A stretch of DNA of 64,000 bases from Solimicrobium sp040544425 (GCA_040544425.1 JBEONO010000006.1:193288-257287); one strand, 5' to 3'. Positions 27,522 to 36,055 are shown, counted from the stretch's first letter. Notes: a model not told the origin generated them from the letters alone. Program-made: numbers and translations.

Positions 27522-28706
27522 TTATTTTGTCTCTGCAAATAATTCGCGACCAATTAACATGCGCCGGATCTCGCTGGTGCCTGCGCCGATTTCATACAGC
27601 TTGGCGTCGCGCCACAAACGTCCTACCGGGTATTCATTGATATAACCATTGCCGCCTAAAATCTGAATCGCTTCGCCCGCCATCCAGGTGGCTTTTTCTG
27701 CCGAATATAAAATCGCACCGGCGGCATCCTTACGCAAGGCGCGCACGGCTTCCGGATTTTTTGCACGATCACAGGCCTGACCAACCGCATACACGTAGGC
27801 CTTGCAGGCCATCATGGTGGAATACATATCGGCGATTTTTCCCTGCATGAGCTGGAACTCGCCGATTGGCTGACCGAACTGTTTGCGATCGTGAATGTAA
27901 GGCACCACCACATCCATGCAGGCCTGCATAATGCCGAGCGGTCCGCCTGACAATACCGAGCGTTCAAAATCGAGGCCAGACATCAATACATTGACGCCCT
28001 TACCCAAACCGCCCAACACATTTTCCGCTGGCACTTCACAGTCCTGGAATACCAGTTCGCCGGTGTGTGAACCGCGCATGCCGAGCTTGTCGAGTTTTTG
28101 CGCGATTGAAAATCCGGGATAATTTTTTTCGACCAGAAAAGCCGTCATGCCACGCGGTCCGGCTTCGAGATCATTTTTCGCGTAGACCACCAGAACATCA
28201 GCGTCCGGTCCGTTGGTAATCCACATTTTGGTGCCGTTCAGAATCCAGCGATCGCCTTTAAAATCAGCGCGCAATTTCATGCTGACCACATCGGAGCCGG
28301 CGTTCGGTTCGGACATCGCCAGGGCACCGATATGCTCGCCCGAAATCAGTTTCGGCAAATACCTGGCTTTCTGTTCTGGTGTGCCATTGCGGTTGATCTG
28401 GTTTACGCACAGGTTGGAGTGTGCGCCGTAGGACAGCCCGACCGAAGCAGATGCGCGCGAAATTTCTTCCATGGCGATGATATGGGCCAGATAGCCCATC
28501 TCGATGCCACCATCCTCTTCTTTCACGGTCACGCCCAACACGCCGAGGTCGCCCATTTTTTTCCACAGGTCCATCGGGAACTGATCGCTTCGATCGATCT
28601 CGGCAGCACGCGGGGCGATTTCTTTGGCGGCAAATTGCTGGATTGATTCACGCAGTGCGGCAATATCTTCGCCGTGATCAAAGGTTAAACCGGGCAGATG
28701 TAACAT
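27522..28706 (-). CDS. liuA: Isovaleryl-CoA dehydrogenase
   Basis: This 394-residue FAD flavoenzyme oxidises isovaleryl-CoA to 3-methylcrotonyl-CoA, the first committed step of leucine degradation. Characteristic blocks are KMGDLGVLGVTVKEEDGG, the FAD motif AMSEPNAGSDVVSM, KMWITNGPDADVLVVYAK, the internal catalytic Glu helix region GLDFERSVLSGGPLGI (isovaleryl-CoA dehydrogenases use this position) and GNGYINEYPVGRLWRDAKLYEIGAGTSEI split here across the C-terminus (Gly-Ala-Gly replaces the Glu of other acyl-CoA dehydrogenases). This Glu relocation separates it from the second dehydrogenase at 21625. It is the first gene of the block, right behind a LiuR-type operator. Confidence 0.94.
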   Translation of the reverse strand: MLHLPGLTFDHGEDIAALRESIQQFAAKEIAPRAAEIDRSDQFPMDLWKKMGDLGVLGVTVKEEDGGIEMGYLAHIIAMEEISRASASVGLSYGAHSNLCVNQINRNGTPEQKARYLPKLISGEHIGALAMSEPNAGSDVVSMKLRADFKGDRWILNGTKMWITNGPDADVLVVYAKNDLEAGPRGMTAFLVEKNYPGFSIAQKLDKLGMRGSHTGELVFQDCEVPAENVLGGLGKGVNVLMSGLDFERSVLSGGPLGIMQACMDVVVPYIHDRKQFGQPIGEFQLMQGKIADMYSTMMACKAYVYAVGQACDRAKNPEAVRALRKDAAGAILYSAEKATWMAGEAIQILGGNGYINEYPVGRLWRDAKLYEIGAGTSEIRRMLIGRELFAETK

Positions 28707-28747
28707 GAATTTCTCGCTTTCGAAATAATTGGGCGTCGTGGGCCAAA

Positions 28748-28776
28748 ATCATAACCGCAATTGACGTTAACGTAAA
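28748..28776 (-). promoter_or_regulatory. Putative liuA promoter
   Basis: On the minus strand TTTACG (28771-28776) and TATGAT (28748-28753) are spaced 17 bases, a sigma-70-like promoter firing toward liuA with a leader of about 35 bases. The -35 hexamer lies within the LiuR-type palindrome. Prediction is by eye only. Confidence 0.5.
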
Positions 28777-28783
28777 CGTTAAC
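28761..28783. promoter_or_regulatory. Putative LiuR operator
   Basis: Two overlapping palindromes lie between liuR and liuA. The first is TTGACGTTAACGTAAA (28761-28776, one mismatched pair); the second is GTTAACGT-AA-ACGTTAAC (28766-28783, perfect arms of eight). MerR-family LiuR regulators are known to control leucine/isovalerate genes in proteobacteria through ACGT-rich palindromes. The overlap with the -35 of the predicted liuA promoter suggests direct control. Confidence 0.7.
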
Positions 28784-29256
28784 TAAGCTGTTGCCTTTTT
28801 GCTTACGGCTTTTTTCTTGATCGTTTTCGGCGCTTCGCTGTTCAATCCATTTTTCAAGATGCGCTGGCACTCTTTTTCGTGTCCGCTGATTTCGGCCAGC
28901 AAGGCCTCAATGTCTTCGCGCTGCTGTTCCAGCGCGGCGCGATGCTGTGCCAGCACCGTGATAAAGCGCTGTAACTGTGGCTCGGTGTCTTTGGGTGACG
29001 AATACATGTCAACCAGACTTTTAATGTCGGATAATGACAGGCCGAGTCGTTTGCCGCGCAGGGTAAGTTTTAAATGGGTGCGCTCCCTGGGGGTATATAC
29101 TCGATTCCGGCCGCCGGGACCTGCACGATGCGGATTTAACAATCCCTGATCTTCATAGAAACGGATCGCGCGCGGGGTAATATCAAACTCGCGCGACAGT
29201 TCGGTGATCGTATAAGTAATACCTGTTTTGGATGGTGACACTTTGTCTTCTCGCAT
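28783..29256 (-). CDS. liuR: MerR-family regulator of leucine degradation, LiuR
   Basis: This 157-residue MerR-type regulator has an N-terminal winged helix (YTITELSREFDITPRAIRFYEDQGLL) and a coiled-coil dimerisation helix (LQRFITVLAQHRAALEQQREDIEALL). A lysine/alanine-rich tail follows that could be non-specific DNA contact. The wording DITPRAIRFYEDQGLLxPxR is typical of LiuR. Metal-binding cysteines of MerR/CueR are absent, in keeping with an organic effector. It precedes the liu block in the same direction, with the operator in between. The ATG at 29256 lacks a clear ribosome-binding site; a GTG at 29241 (five codons in) behind CGAGAAG is an alternative start. Confidence 0.88.
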   Translation of the reverse strand: MREDKVSPSKTGITYTITELSREFDITPRAIRFYEDQGLLNPHRAGPGGRNRVYTPRERTHLKLTLRGKRLGLSLSDIKSLVDMYSSPKDTEPQLQRFITVLAQHRAALEQQREDIEALLAEISGHEKECQRILKNGLNSEAPKTIKKKAVSKKATA

Positions 29257-29258
29257 GC

Positions 29259-29273
29259 TTGACGTGACGTGAA
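29259..29273. promoter_or_regulatory. Possible second LiuR-type site at the liuR 5' end
   Basis: TTGACGTGACGTGAA resembles the 28761 palindrome (TTnACGT / ACGTnAA half sites) but with one base less between half sites and one mismatched pair. It lies just ahead of the liuR start, between liuR and the divergent MBL-fold gene, where an autoregulatory site would be expected. The altered spacing makes this uncertain. Confidence 0.35.
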
Positions 29274-29340
29274 CATAAACGCGGTAAAAGCGGTAAGAGC
29301 GTATTGTAGGCGAATTTTTGACCAGTTTTTGAAAGAAATC

Positions 29341-30381
29341 ATGAACCCCCTAGAGACTCAATTGAGCTACCCGTTTGACGAAGCGATACCGGCTCCCGGC
29401 GAGTTGATCGCGGTCTGCCCTGGTGTATTCTGGTTAAGAATGCAGCTGCCGTTTGCTCTCAACCATATCAATTTGTGGCTGCTGGAAGACGGTCCAGGCT
29501 GGACCATCATCGACTGCGGAATCGCCAGTGATGACACACGCGCGAACTGGGAGAACATCTTTGCGCATCATTTAGACGACAAGCCGGTACTGCGGGTCAT
29601 CGCCACTCATTGTCATCCCGACCATTTGGGACTGGCAGACTGGTTATGCCAGCGCTGGCAGGTACCGCTTTGGATGAGCACGGGGGAATATGCAATTGGT
29701 CGCATGATGCAGGCCGGATTGCCCGGCGTCGATGGCGCATCGATGATTCCGCATTTTCAGCAGCACGGCGCGACCGACCCGGCCCTGATTGCCCAGCTGG
29801 CCGAACGTAAAGAATATTACCCGCGTCTGGTACCGGGTGTGCCTGCGGCTTATGTTCGTCTGCAGGAAGGGCAACTGGTTCGGATTGGCGCACACGAGTG
29901 GCGCGTAATTACCGGTTTTGGGCATTCACCGGAGCACGTCTCCCTGTACTGCAAAGAGCTGAAATGCCTGATTTCGGGCGATATGTTATTGCCGCGCATT
30001 TCTACCAATGTGTCGGTGTGGCCTCTTGAACCACTGGCCAACCCGGTCCAGACTTTTCTGGAATCACTTGATCAGTATTGCGCGCTCGATTCCGACACGC
30101 TGGTCTTGCCCTCGCATGGCAAACCGTTTCGCGGCATTCATATGCGTGTTCAGCAGCTGATTGAGCATCATCAAGACCGGCTGGCAGAAGTCCTGGCACT
30201 GTGTGTCACCCCCCAAAGCGCCAACGATATCGTGCCGTTCATGTTTCATCGTCCGCTTGATACGCACCAGCTTACCTTCGCCCTGGGTGAAGCGCTGGCT
30301 CACCTTCACTACCTCTGGTTTGCAGGACAGCTGCAGCGCGCACAAGGTGAGGATGGAATCTTCCGGTTTGTTCACAGCTAA
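29341..30381 (+). CDS. MBL-fold metallo-hydrolase
   Basis: This 346-residue metallo-beta-lactamase-fold hydrolase carries the metal-binding motif HCHPDHLG (HxHxDH) near residue 92, a further His in GFGHSPEHVSLYC, the bridging Asp in LISGDMLLP and the last His in VLPSHGKPFRG. An extended C-terminal helical domain (about 265-346) follows, as in glyoxalase-II-like or thioesterase-like members near acyl-CoA genes. The ATG at 29341 is taken because upstream in-frame sequence (from 29269) runs over the liuR promoter area. It is divergent from liuR, so it may be co-regulated; a CoA-thioester or lactone substrate is a guess. Confidence 0.85.
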   Translation: MNPLETQLSYPFDEAIPAPGELIAVCPGVFWLRMQLPFALNHINLWLLEDGPGWTIIDCGIASDDTRANWENIFAHHLDDKPVLRVIATHCHPDHLGLADWLCQRWQVPLWMSTGEYAIGRMMQAGLPGVDGASMIPHFQQHGATDPALIAQLAERKEYYPRLVPGVPAAYVRLQEGQLVRIGAHEWRVITGFGHSPEHVSLYCKELKCLISGDMLLPRISTNVSVWPLEPLANPVQTFLESLDQYCALDSDTLVLPSHGKPFRGIHMRVQQLIEHHQDRLAEVLALCVTPQSANDIVPFMFHRPLDTHQLTFALGEALAHLHYLWFAGQLQRAQGEDGIFRFVHS

Positions 30382-30545
30382 ATTCACAAGTAAAATTGCC
30401 GTAAGGAAATTTTATTAGCCTATTTTTTGTTGAAATACAAGGGCTTTGGCTGGGCGAAATAAAATATATATATCTGCCAAAACATTAAACATGGGCATCC
30501 CGGGCACCGATAACAACAATATCACCGGTGTATTCAGGACGCTCC

Positions 30546-30842
30546 ATGTTTGGTCGCAATCTGCTTTTATCATGTTTATTTTTGGTACCGACTGCAAGTT
30601 TTGCTTCGGACGGGGTGATCAGGTTTTCCGGCAGCGTGGTCGAACCAACCTGTGTTATCCAAACTGATAAAAATGAAATACCTGCCTTGAATTCCTGCTC
30701 GAAACACGTGGCTTCAAGCACCTCGGTCAGGACACAAATCGTCGCCCCCACTTCGCACATGGTGCCATGGCGCGCCAATGACACTTCCAAACCGGACGCA
30801 CCGGTCACCCAATGGAAAGTGACACAAGTCGTTTACTTGTAG
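30546..30842 (+). CDS. Short pilin-like fimbrial protein
   Basis: This 98-residue secreted protein has a signal peptide (MFGRNLLLSCLFLVPTASFA) and a mature start SDGVIRFSGSVVEPTCVI. That start closely parallels SDGTVTFSGSIVATTCVI in the major pilin encoded at 35528-36055. It has the pair of cysteines expected in a pilin domain (CVI... and NSCSKH) and ends in an alternating hydrophobic strand (WKVTQVVYL), as chaperone-usher subunits do. It is only about half the length of the major pilin. It lies opposite in direction to the rest of the cluster and overlaps the adhesin gene 3' end by ten bases. It could be a minor subunit, a terminator subunit, or a degenerate pilin. Confidence 0.65.
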   Translation: MFGRNLLLSCLFLVPTASFASDGVIRFSGSVVEPTCVIQTDKNEIPALNSCSKHVASSTSVRTQIVAPTSHMVPWRANDTSKPDAPVTQWKVTQVVYL

Positions 30843-31828
30843 CTCATCGTAAAAGTCGCCGTCGTGATCACACTGCCGGCAGTGACTGTACCTGTGCGCA
30901 CCATGTAAGCGTAGAACGGATAATTAAATACGCCATTGGTGCCGGTCCCGAGCAAAAATTGATTGGTATTGCCGTCAACATTCGAATCCGGGCCGTAACT
31001 TTCAACCGTGCCGTTATAAGTGATTCTTACCCCGATACCGGTAGCGGTCGAGGTCGAACTTAAAGACAGCGTGTTGCTGGTGTTGCCAACGCTTGTGCCG
31101 CTGGCATCAGTCAGAGTCACCGACATTTGTGTGGTGCTGGCGGGAGGTCCACCGACACACGTTACCTGAATCGAAAACGGCACCGGCGAAGAACTGGATC
31201 CAAGGGTCGGAAAATGTGCCACGGGAAATGCGCCCAGCGAAACCGCGATGCTCGACGGGCTGGTCACACTGCAACTTGGCTTGGTAAAGTTGATCGTCAT
31301 CGGCGTTGCCAGGTTGATCTGAAAGCCGACAAAATTGCCCTGCTGCGGTAACACAAAATTACCGACGTTGACCGGCAAGGTGCCACTGGCTGTAATCGGT
31401 CCGGTTTTTATCAGACTGAAATTGGTCGGTACTGATGCGGTTGCCGTCAAAGTAGTTGTCGATGCGATTGTTTGCGTGACGGGCCAGTTTCCGGTCGTAC
31501 CTGAGGCGTTGCTGAGCTGGATACCCAGGCCAGGAATATTCGTCGGATACACATTGGCCACGGCGCTTCCTATACCCTGGTAAGTCAATTGCGTAAATGG
31601 CGTGCTGCAGTTGATCGTAAAAGTTCCGGAATTGCCGGTAAATGTCGCGGTCGATAACACGGTCCCCACCGGCACATACGGATTTAAGGTAACGCTGGCG
31701 GGCGAATTCAACACCTTCACTACCGTAGTCGGATTGACCGTACAGCTGGCATAAACTTTGACCGGCAACAGCAGCAACAGCAGCAGTCTGGATATAAGTC
31801 TGAATATAAGCAATTTCCTGATAAGCAT
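30833..31828 (-). CDS. Fimbrial tip adhesin-like protein (two-domain)
   Basis: This 331-residue secreted protein has a signal peptide with a poly-leucine core (SRLLLLLLLPVKVYASC). A Ser/Thr-rich N-terminal lectin-like domain (about 28-190) carries paired cysteines, and a C-terminal pilin domain (about 195-331) ends in the donor-strand-type motif TATFTMSYK. This two-domain plan is that of chaperone-usher tip adhesins such as FimH/MrkD, although receptor specificity cannot be predicted. It is encoded 13 bp after the usher, the usual last position. The 5' end contains CAG-rich triplets encoding the leucine run. Confidence 0.75.
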   Translation of the reverse strand: MLIRKLLIFRLISRLLLLLLLPVKVYASCTVNPTTVVKVLNSPASVTLNPYVPVGTVLSTATFTGNSGTFTINCSTPFTQLTYQGIGSAVANVYPTNIPGLGIQLSNASGTTGNWPVTQTIASTTTLTATASVPTNFSLIKTGPITASGTLPVNVGNFVLPQQGNFVGFQINLATPMTINFTKPSCSVTSPSSIAVSLGAFPVAHFPTLGSSSSPVPFSIQVTCVGGPPASTTQMSVTLTDASGTSVGNTSNTLSLSSTSTATGIGVRITYNGTVESYGPDSNVDGNTNQFLLGTGTNGVFNYPFYAYMVRTGTVTAGSVITTATFTMSYK

Positions 31829-31841
31829 GGTGTCCCGTTCG

Positions 31842-34619
31842 TTATTTTAATGTCGCCACTTGAGCCATCGCCCTGCAACTGACTGCCAGTTGCTGATACG
31901 GCTGATCTGCCTGGCGTTGTTTTTCATCGGCCAACGAGTAATCGGCATGACATTCGTGTTCCGCACCGTCGCCCCATTTGATGGTCAGCGAGCCGTGATT
32001 TTTCAGGCTACGGTTGAAGAACCTGCCACCTTGTGCCAGCAGTCCCAATTCTTTGCCATTTTCGTCCACGACACTGGAGCCAATCGGCAGTGTCTTGCCA
32101 TCCTCGCGCGTGACAGTCATCAAGACTGCACGACCAATGGTGGTGGAAAATTTGAGCAGGACAATCGCGCCTGCCCGCGGCGCAATCTGTCTCGAGGTCG
32201 AATCGAATTCGAGATCCATGCTGCTGCCTTTGGGATCAATCACGATGTCATTCGTGACGTAGGGATTAAGAAACGGAATCACTGAATAACCGGACGATCC
32301 AATCCTGTTGTTATTAGAATTCATCACGGATGCGCCCTCCGCACCCGGGGCATACACAATGCCGACGGTCTCACCCAAACTCGGCGCCAGCAATAATTGG
32401 CCGTCATGTAATAACATGGCGCCGCTGACATTGACTGTTGACTGTCTCGTAGTCCCTGAGCTGTAGGAGGCCCACACCGATCCGTAAGAACCGGCATACT
32501 GCCCACCCAGTCCCACGGTATTCGTGCTGACGGAATTGGCTTGAGAGTTGGCGCTGCTGTAATTGTCGTAAGCGTTGTAGTTCAGGCGATTGCTTCCACC
32601 AAGGCTGCCATTGACACCCAGCGTGGTGGTGGTCTGATGCTCGCCATAACTGGCCGTGCTGGTGAGCGTTGGACGATACACCGTGCCTTCATTGCCGATC
32701 GGGATACTCACGTTCACCGATGCGAGGTTGTGATAGATGCCAAGTGCGTCGATCGTGCGCGACACGGAAAAGCCATAATTGCCCCATGAACTGCTGTTTG
32801 AATAACCGGCCTGGTAACTGATCGAATTGGGCGCGTCGTTCCAGTAATATTGCGCGATGCCGCTGATATACACGCTGCCATAACTATTGGGCAGCGGTTG
32901 CGACAGTGAAAGCTGAAAACTTTTTTTCTGACTGAGTATCGGCGCAGCGGGTCCGGGACTTTGTTCTTTGGAACGCAGGATTGTCGCGTCGGTCAGGGTC
33001 AGGAAATCGCTGGTCGAATAGCGGTATGCCGCCACGCTGAAGTTGGTTTTGGTGTCTTCCAATACCTTCGAATAGCTCAGGCGCCAGCTGCGTCCCAACA
33101 AGGTATTGTAGTCGGGTGCCATCCTGGTTTCTGATCTGGTCAGGTCCAGACCGAATGAACCGTAACCGGTGCTCAAGGCGGCGCCGACCATGCCGGCTCC
33201 ATAATATTCGCCCGCGATTGCGCCAAGGTAGATGGTTTTACCTTGACCGACACCATGCTGATAGGTCGCCTCGGCAAATACCGGTGCGTTATAGTCGACC
33301 ACATTGCGCAGTTTTCCCAGCGCCAGGCTGTAACGCGTCGCGCCAGGGCGCAGCAATAACACGCCGGCCGAATAGGGCACTACATACTGCTTTTGTCTGC
33401 CATCAGTTTCGGTAATCGTGACAACAAAGTCGCCGGCAAAACTGCTGTTATACAGATCATCGATTTTGAATTCACCGGGCGGCACGGTTGTTTCATAAAT
33501 GATGTTTCCACCCTGGCGTATCGTCACCTTGGCATTGGTTTCGGCAACGCCACGCACAACCGGTGCGTAGCCGCGCTGCGATTCCGGCAGCATGCGATCA
33601 TCGCTGGCAAGTTGCACACCCTGTATGCCGACGCTGTTAAACAGATCCGGGTTGGTGTACGAATCGCCGATGGTCAGCTGCGATTTCAGGCTGGTCACGT
33701 CATGCTGGACGAAGGCGTTGATCGGTTGCCAGCGACTGCTCTGCTGTACTGAATCCGTGAAGCCATTGGCTGAACTGATTATGGCGCTGGAGCCGATCGT
33801 CGAGGAGACCGTGCTGGCATTTTGCGCCTGTGCTGCTGCGGAATTGGCGATCCCGTTGGCGTTGGTGAGACTGGTGGTGATACTGGTTGTGCCCGGATTG
33901 GTCGTGTAGGTCCCGTTATAGCGCAGCCGCCATCCGTCCAGATTCACACCAAGATTTATGCCCGCAAATAATTGATCGCTGTGGAATTGCCCGCTCGATT
34001 GGGTGTTGTTCAGGTTATAGCTTAGGAAGGCCGCGTTAACGCCCTGATCCCATTCGGAGGGGTCGACATAACCACGCGAGATGCGGGTCAGGTAAACTTG
34101 CGGAATACTGACATCGACGCGCAGGTCTCCCGAGTCAAATTCAACGGCGGAATCCGGAATTTGCAGGGCCATGTCGACACAGGTATTGCCCGCGGATTCA
34201 TCCTTGGCCAGCTCAGTATTTTCTTTTGTCGGAGGCAGTGCGGCGAGGTTGGTGCCAAGTTGAATCAGCAAGGTTTTGGTGATGCACACTGTTGCGCTAT
34301 CACTGCCATTGATTTGTTTTACCTCGATATCCCGACGCCCCAACCATTGCTGATTGATATACACATCAACACGATATTGTCCGGGTGCCAGCACATTTGC
34401 GCGGGTGAATTTCGACACGTCAATTTTGTCGCCGCTGCCTGCCAGCATGGCGGGGTTAAAGCCACCGTACAGGGCTGAGGGGAGACTGGAATTACTGGCG
34501 ACATTTTCGTTTGCAGCAGGGGCAAATGCCAGCGTTTGGAGTGAAATTGCAAAACCCAGTGTCAGCAAGGCCAACTGCTGTATCAGCATCGTTGGCTTTA
34601 GCTGGTTGCGCGTGCGCAT
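31842..34619 (-). CDS. Fimbrial outer-membrane usher (FimD/PapC family)
   Basis: This 925-residue outer-membrane usher secretes and assembles chaperone-bound pilins. A signal peptide is followed by the N-terminal periplasmic domain (FNPAMLAGSGDKIDVSKF ... GQYRVDVYINQQWLGRRDIEV), a 24-strand beta-barrel with a plug (RGYAPVVRGVAETNAKVTI, IYETTVPPGEFKIDDLY) and C-terminal domains (RAGAIVLLKF). The cysteine pair near the C-terminus (HECHAD, AVSCRA) is conserved in the family. Length is slightly above FimD (about 850-880), owing to an Ala/Ser/Thr-rich insert near residues 255-290. Neighbours are chaperone upstream and adhesin downstream. Confidence 0.95.
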   Translation of the reverse strand: MRTRNQLKPTMLIQQLALLTLGFAISLQTLAFAPAANENVASNSSLPSALYGGFNPAMLAGSGDKIDVSKFTRANVLAPGQYRVDVYINQQWLGRRDIEVKQINGSDSATVCITKTLLIQLGTNLAALPPTKENTELAKDESAGNTCVDMALQIPDSAVEFDSGDLRVDVSIPQVYLTRISRGYVDPSEWDQGVNAAFLSYNLNNTQSSGQFHSDQLFAGINLGVNLDGWRLRYNGTYTTNPGTTSITTSLTNANGIANSAAAQAQNASTVSSTIGSSAIISSANGFTDSVQQSSRWQPINAFVQHDVTSLKSQLTIGDSYTNPDLFNSVGIQGVQLASDDRMLPESQRGYAPVVRGVAETNAKVTIRQGGNIIYETTVPPGEFKIDDLYNSSFAGDFVVTITETDGRQKQYVVPYSAGVLLLRPGATRYSLALGKLRNVVDYNAPVFAEATYQHGVGQGKTIYLGAIAGEYYGAGMVGAALSTGYGSFGLDLTRSETRMAPDYNTLLGRSWRLSYSKVLEDTKTNFSVAAYRYSTSDFLTLTDATILRSKEQSPGPAAPILSQKKSFQLSLSQPLPNSYGSVYISGIAQYYWNDAPNSISYQAGYSNSSSWGNYGFSVSRTIDALGIYHNLASVNVSIPIGNEGTVYRPTLTSTASYGEHQTTTTLGVNGSLGGSNRLNYNAYDNYSSANSQANSVSTNTVGLGGQYAGSYGSVWASYSSGTTRQSTVNVSGAMLLHDGQLLLAPSLGETVGIVYAPGAEGASVMNSNNNRIGSSGYSVIPFLNPYVTNDIVIDPKGSSMDLEFDSTSRQIAPRAGAIVLLKFSTTIGRAVLMTVTREDGKTLPIGSSVVDENGKELGLLAQGGRFFNRSLKNHGSLTIKWGDGAEHECHADYSLADEKQRQADQPYQQLAVSCRAMAQVATLK

Positions 34620-34657
34620 GGCTGTGATTTATTCCAATCGCTTAAGTCATTTGTCAC

Positions 34658-35419
34658 TCAGGGTGGCAAGCTGGTGTTGTGTTGTACAACCGAACCGAAA
34701 TCGCTGATGGTGGTGTAATTAATCTGGCTTGACCCGGAGGGAATCTTTTTTAATTCTTTCACCAAAAATTCCTTGCTGGATGCCGGTGGAATCATTTCTG
34801 TCACGATGGAATAATTTTTGTCGGCATTGCTGATACTGGCCGCATCCATCGATACGCTGAATACGGCGTCATTGCTTGCGCGCAGGACGACGCTGTCGGG
34901 TTTTTGAATCAGTTGCCAACTCAACTTGTCGGCCGCTTCGACTGCGGAACCCGGCAAACCTTTGGGACGGTAAAACAGTTTGATCCGGCTGCGAATCGCC
35001 AACTGCATGTAGTTGGCGTCTTCGGCATCTTTGGTAACCGGCATCGGCGGCACATCTAATATATTGACCCAAAATACCGACTCCTTATCCTGCGGCAAAG
35101 GGTCATGGGTATAAATGACCCGCACTGTCTGGGCCCGGTTCGGTTCGACCCTGAAAATCGGCGGGGTCGCAATGAAAGGTGACTTGCCGGTTTCAGGCGT
35201 GGATTGCATGTCACCGGAATCGAGCCACACCTGCACCAGCGATGGTGTCGAAGAGACGTTGGTCAAGCGTATCGTTGCTTCGTTTTCTTCTGCGTTATAG
35301 ATTACCCGCGTCCCATTGATCACGATGTTTGCATGTGCGGTCGTGGTCGCAGTCATGGTCGCAGTCATGGTGATTGTGAGAGCAACAAATAAAAATATCC
35401 GCTTGAAGTAGTCGCTCAT
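34658..35419 (-). CDS. Periplasmic fimbrial chaperone
   Basis: This 253-residue PapD-like chaperone donates a G1 strand to pilins in the periplasm. After a signal peptide (FVALTITMTATMTATTTAHA), the N-terminal Ig domain begins IVINGTRVIYNAEENEATIRLTN; the family signature FRVEPNRAQTVRVIYT and SVFWVNILDVPP follow, and the second Ig domain contains the basic cleft region KLFYRPKGLPG. The ATG at 35419 is preferred: the alternative in-frame start at 35464 lies inside the terminator hairpin behind the pilin gene. A 12-bp tandem repeat within the signal peptide coding region creates its MTATMTAT pattern. Confidence 0.92.
   Translation of the reverse strand: MSDYFKRIFLFVALTITMTATMTATTTAHANIVINGTRVIYNAEENEATIRLTNVSSTPSLVQVWLDSGDMQSTPETGKSPFIATPPIFRVEPNRAQTVRVIYTHDPLPQDKESVFWVNILDVPPMPVTKDAEDANYMQLAIRSRIKLFYRPKGLPGSAVEAADKLSWQLIQKPDSVVLRASNDAVFSVSMDAASISNADKNYSIVTEMIPPASSKEFLVKELKKIPSGSSQINYTTISDFGSVVQHNTSLPP
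35345..35368. repeat. 12-bp tandem duplication in the chaperone signal peptide
   Basis: GGTCGCAGTCAT occurs twice in direct succession (35345-35356 and 35357-35368), encoding a repeated Met-Thr-Ala-Thr unit. The unit length is a multiple of three, so copy-number change would lengthen or shorten the signal peptide without a frameshift. Confidence 0.7.
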
Positions 35420-35450
35420 TTTATTTTGTGTTTCTGGCAAGTAAATTGCT

Positions 35451-35507
35451 AAAAAATAGGCCATCTTTCAATGGCCTGGGCAAATCAACTATCTTCATCT
35501 GATTTGC
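35451..35507 (-). terminator. Terminator/attenuator between pilin and chaperone genes
   Basis: Reading leftward after the pilin stop there are two hairpins. The first is TGATTTGC/GCAAATCA (arms 35500-35507 and 35480-35487). The second is AGGCCAT/ATGGCCT (arms 35458-35464 and 35471-35477, six-base loop), followed on the minus strand by TATTTTTT. The second has the form of an intrinsic terminator. Such partial terminators behind the major pilin gene commonly keep pilin expression far above that of chaperone and usher. Confidence 0.75.
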
Positions 35508-35527
35508 GGGTGTTGAGTGTATAACGA

Positions 35528-36055
35528 TCAGTTATAAACCAGCGAGTAGGTAACGGATGACGCTACGGTACCCGCACCGGCTGCGCCAGTAGCAATATAT
35601 TGCGCGTAATAGCTCAGTGAATATGCACCTGCAGTTGTGGTAGTGAGACCGGTACCAGCGCCGTCATTAGCCTGAGTGGCGATATTGATTGCACCCAGGG
35701 CCGAATTTAACAGACTGATCTGGACGTTCGTCGCTGTTCCGGTATTTTTCAGGTTACCTGTTGCAGTATCAACGTTCGCGCCGATTTCAAACAAGGCATG
35801 CAGTGATGTCGTTGCTGGGCAACCGGTCATGGCAATATTGAATTGAGTTGGTGTGGCGGTTTTGCCGGATACAGACAGAGCACTTGCATCAACTGGGGGC
35901 AAGGCTACAGCGATATTGCCACCGCCGGTGATAACGCAAGTCGTCGCTACGATGCTGCCTGAAAAAGTCACAGTGCCATCCGATGCCTGTGCCGCTGTCA
36001 TTCCTAACAGGCCTGAAGTTGCTACCAGGGCTGCAACCAGTGCTTTTACTTTCAT
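35528..36055 (-). CDS. Major fimbrial subunit (type 1 pilin family)
   Basis: This 175-residue pilin has a signal peptide cleaved at AAQA-SDG, an N-terminal extension strand (GTVTFSGSIVATTCVI), a cysteine pair (TTCVI and TGCPAT), and the C-terminal beta-strand with penultimate tyrosine (SSVTYSLVYN) that chaperones recognise. It is small and rich in Thr/Ala/Gly like FimA. It is the first gene of the leftward cluster and is followed by two hairpins before the chaperone gene. A TATAAT (minus strand, 36194-36199) in the 271-bp upstream gap could be its -10, with no convincing -35. Confidence 0.92.
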   Translation of the reverse strand: MKVKALVAALVATSGLLGMTAAQASDGTVTFSGSIVATTCVITGGGNIAVALPPVDASALSVSGKTATPTQFNIAMTGCPATTSLHALFEIGANVDTATGNLKNTGTATNVQISLLNSALGAINIATQANDGAGTGLTTTTAGAYSLSYYAQYIATGAAGAGTVASSVTYSLVYN

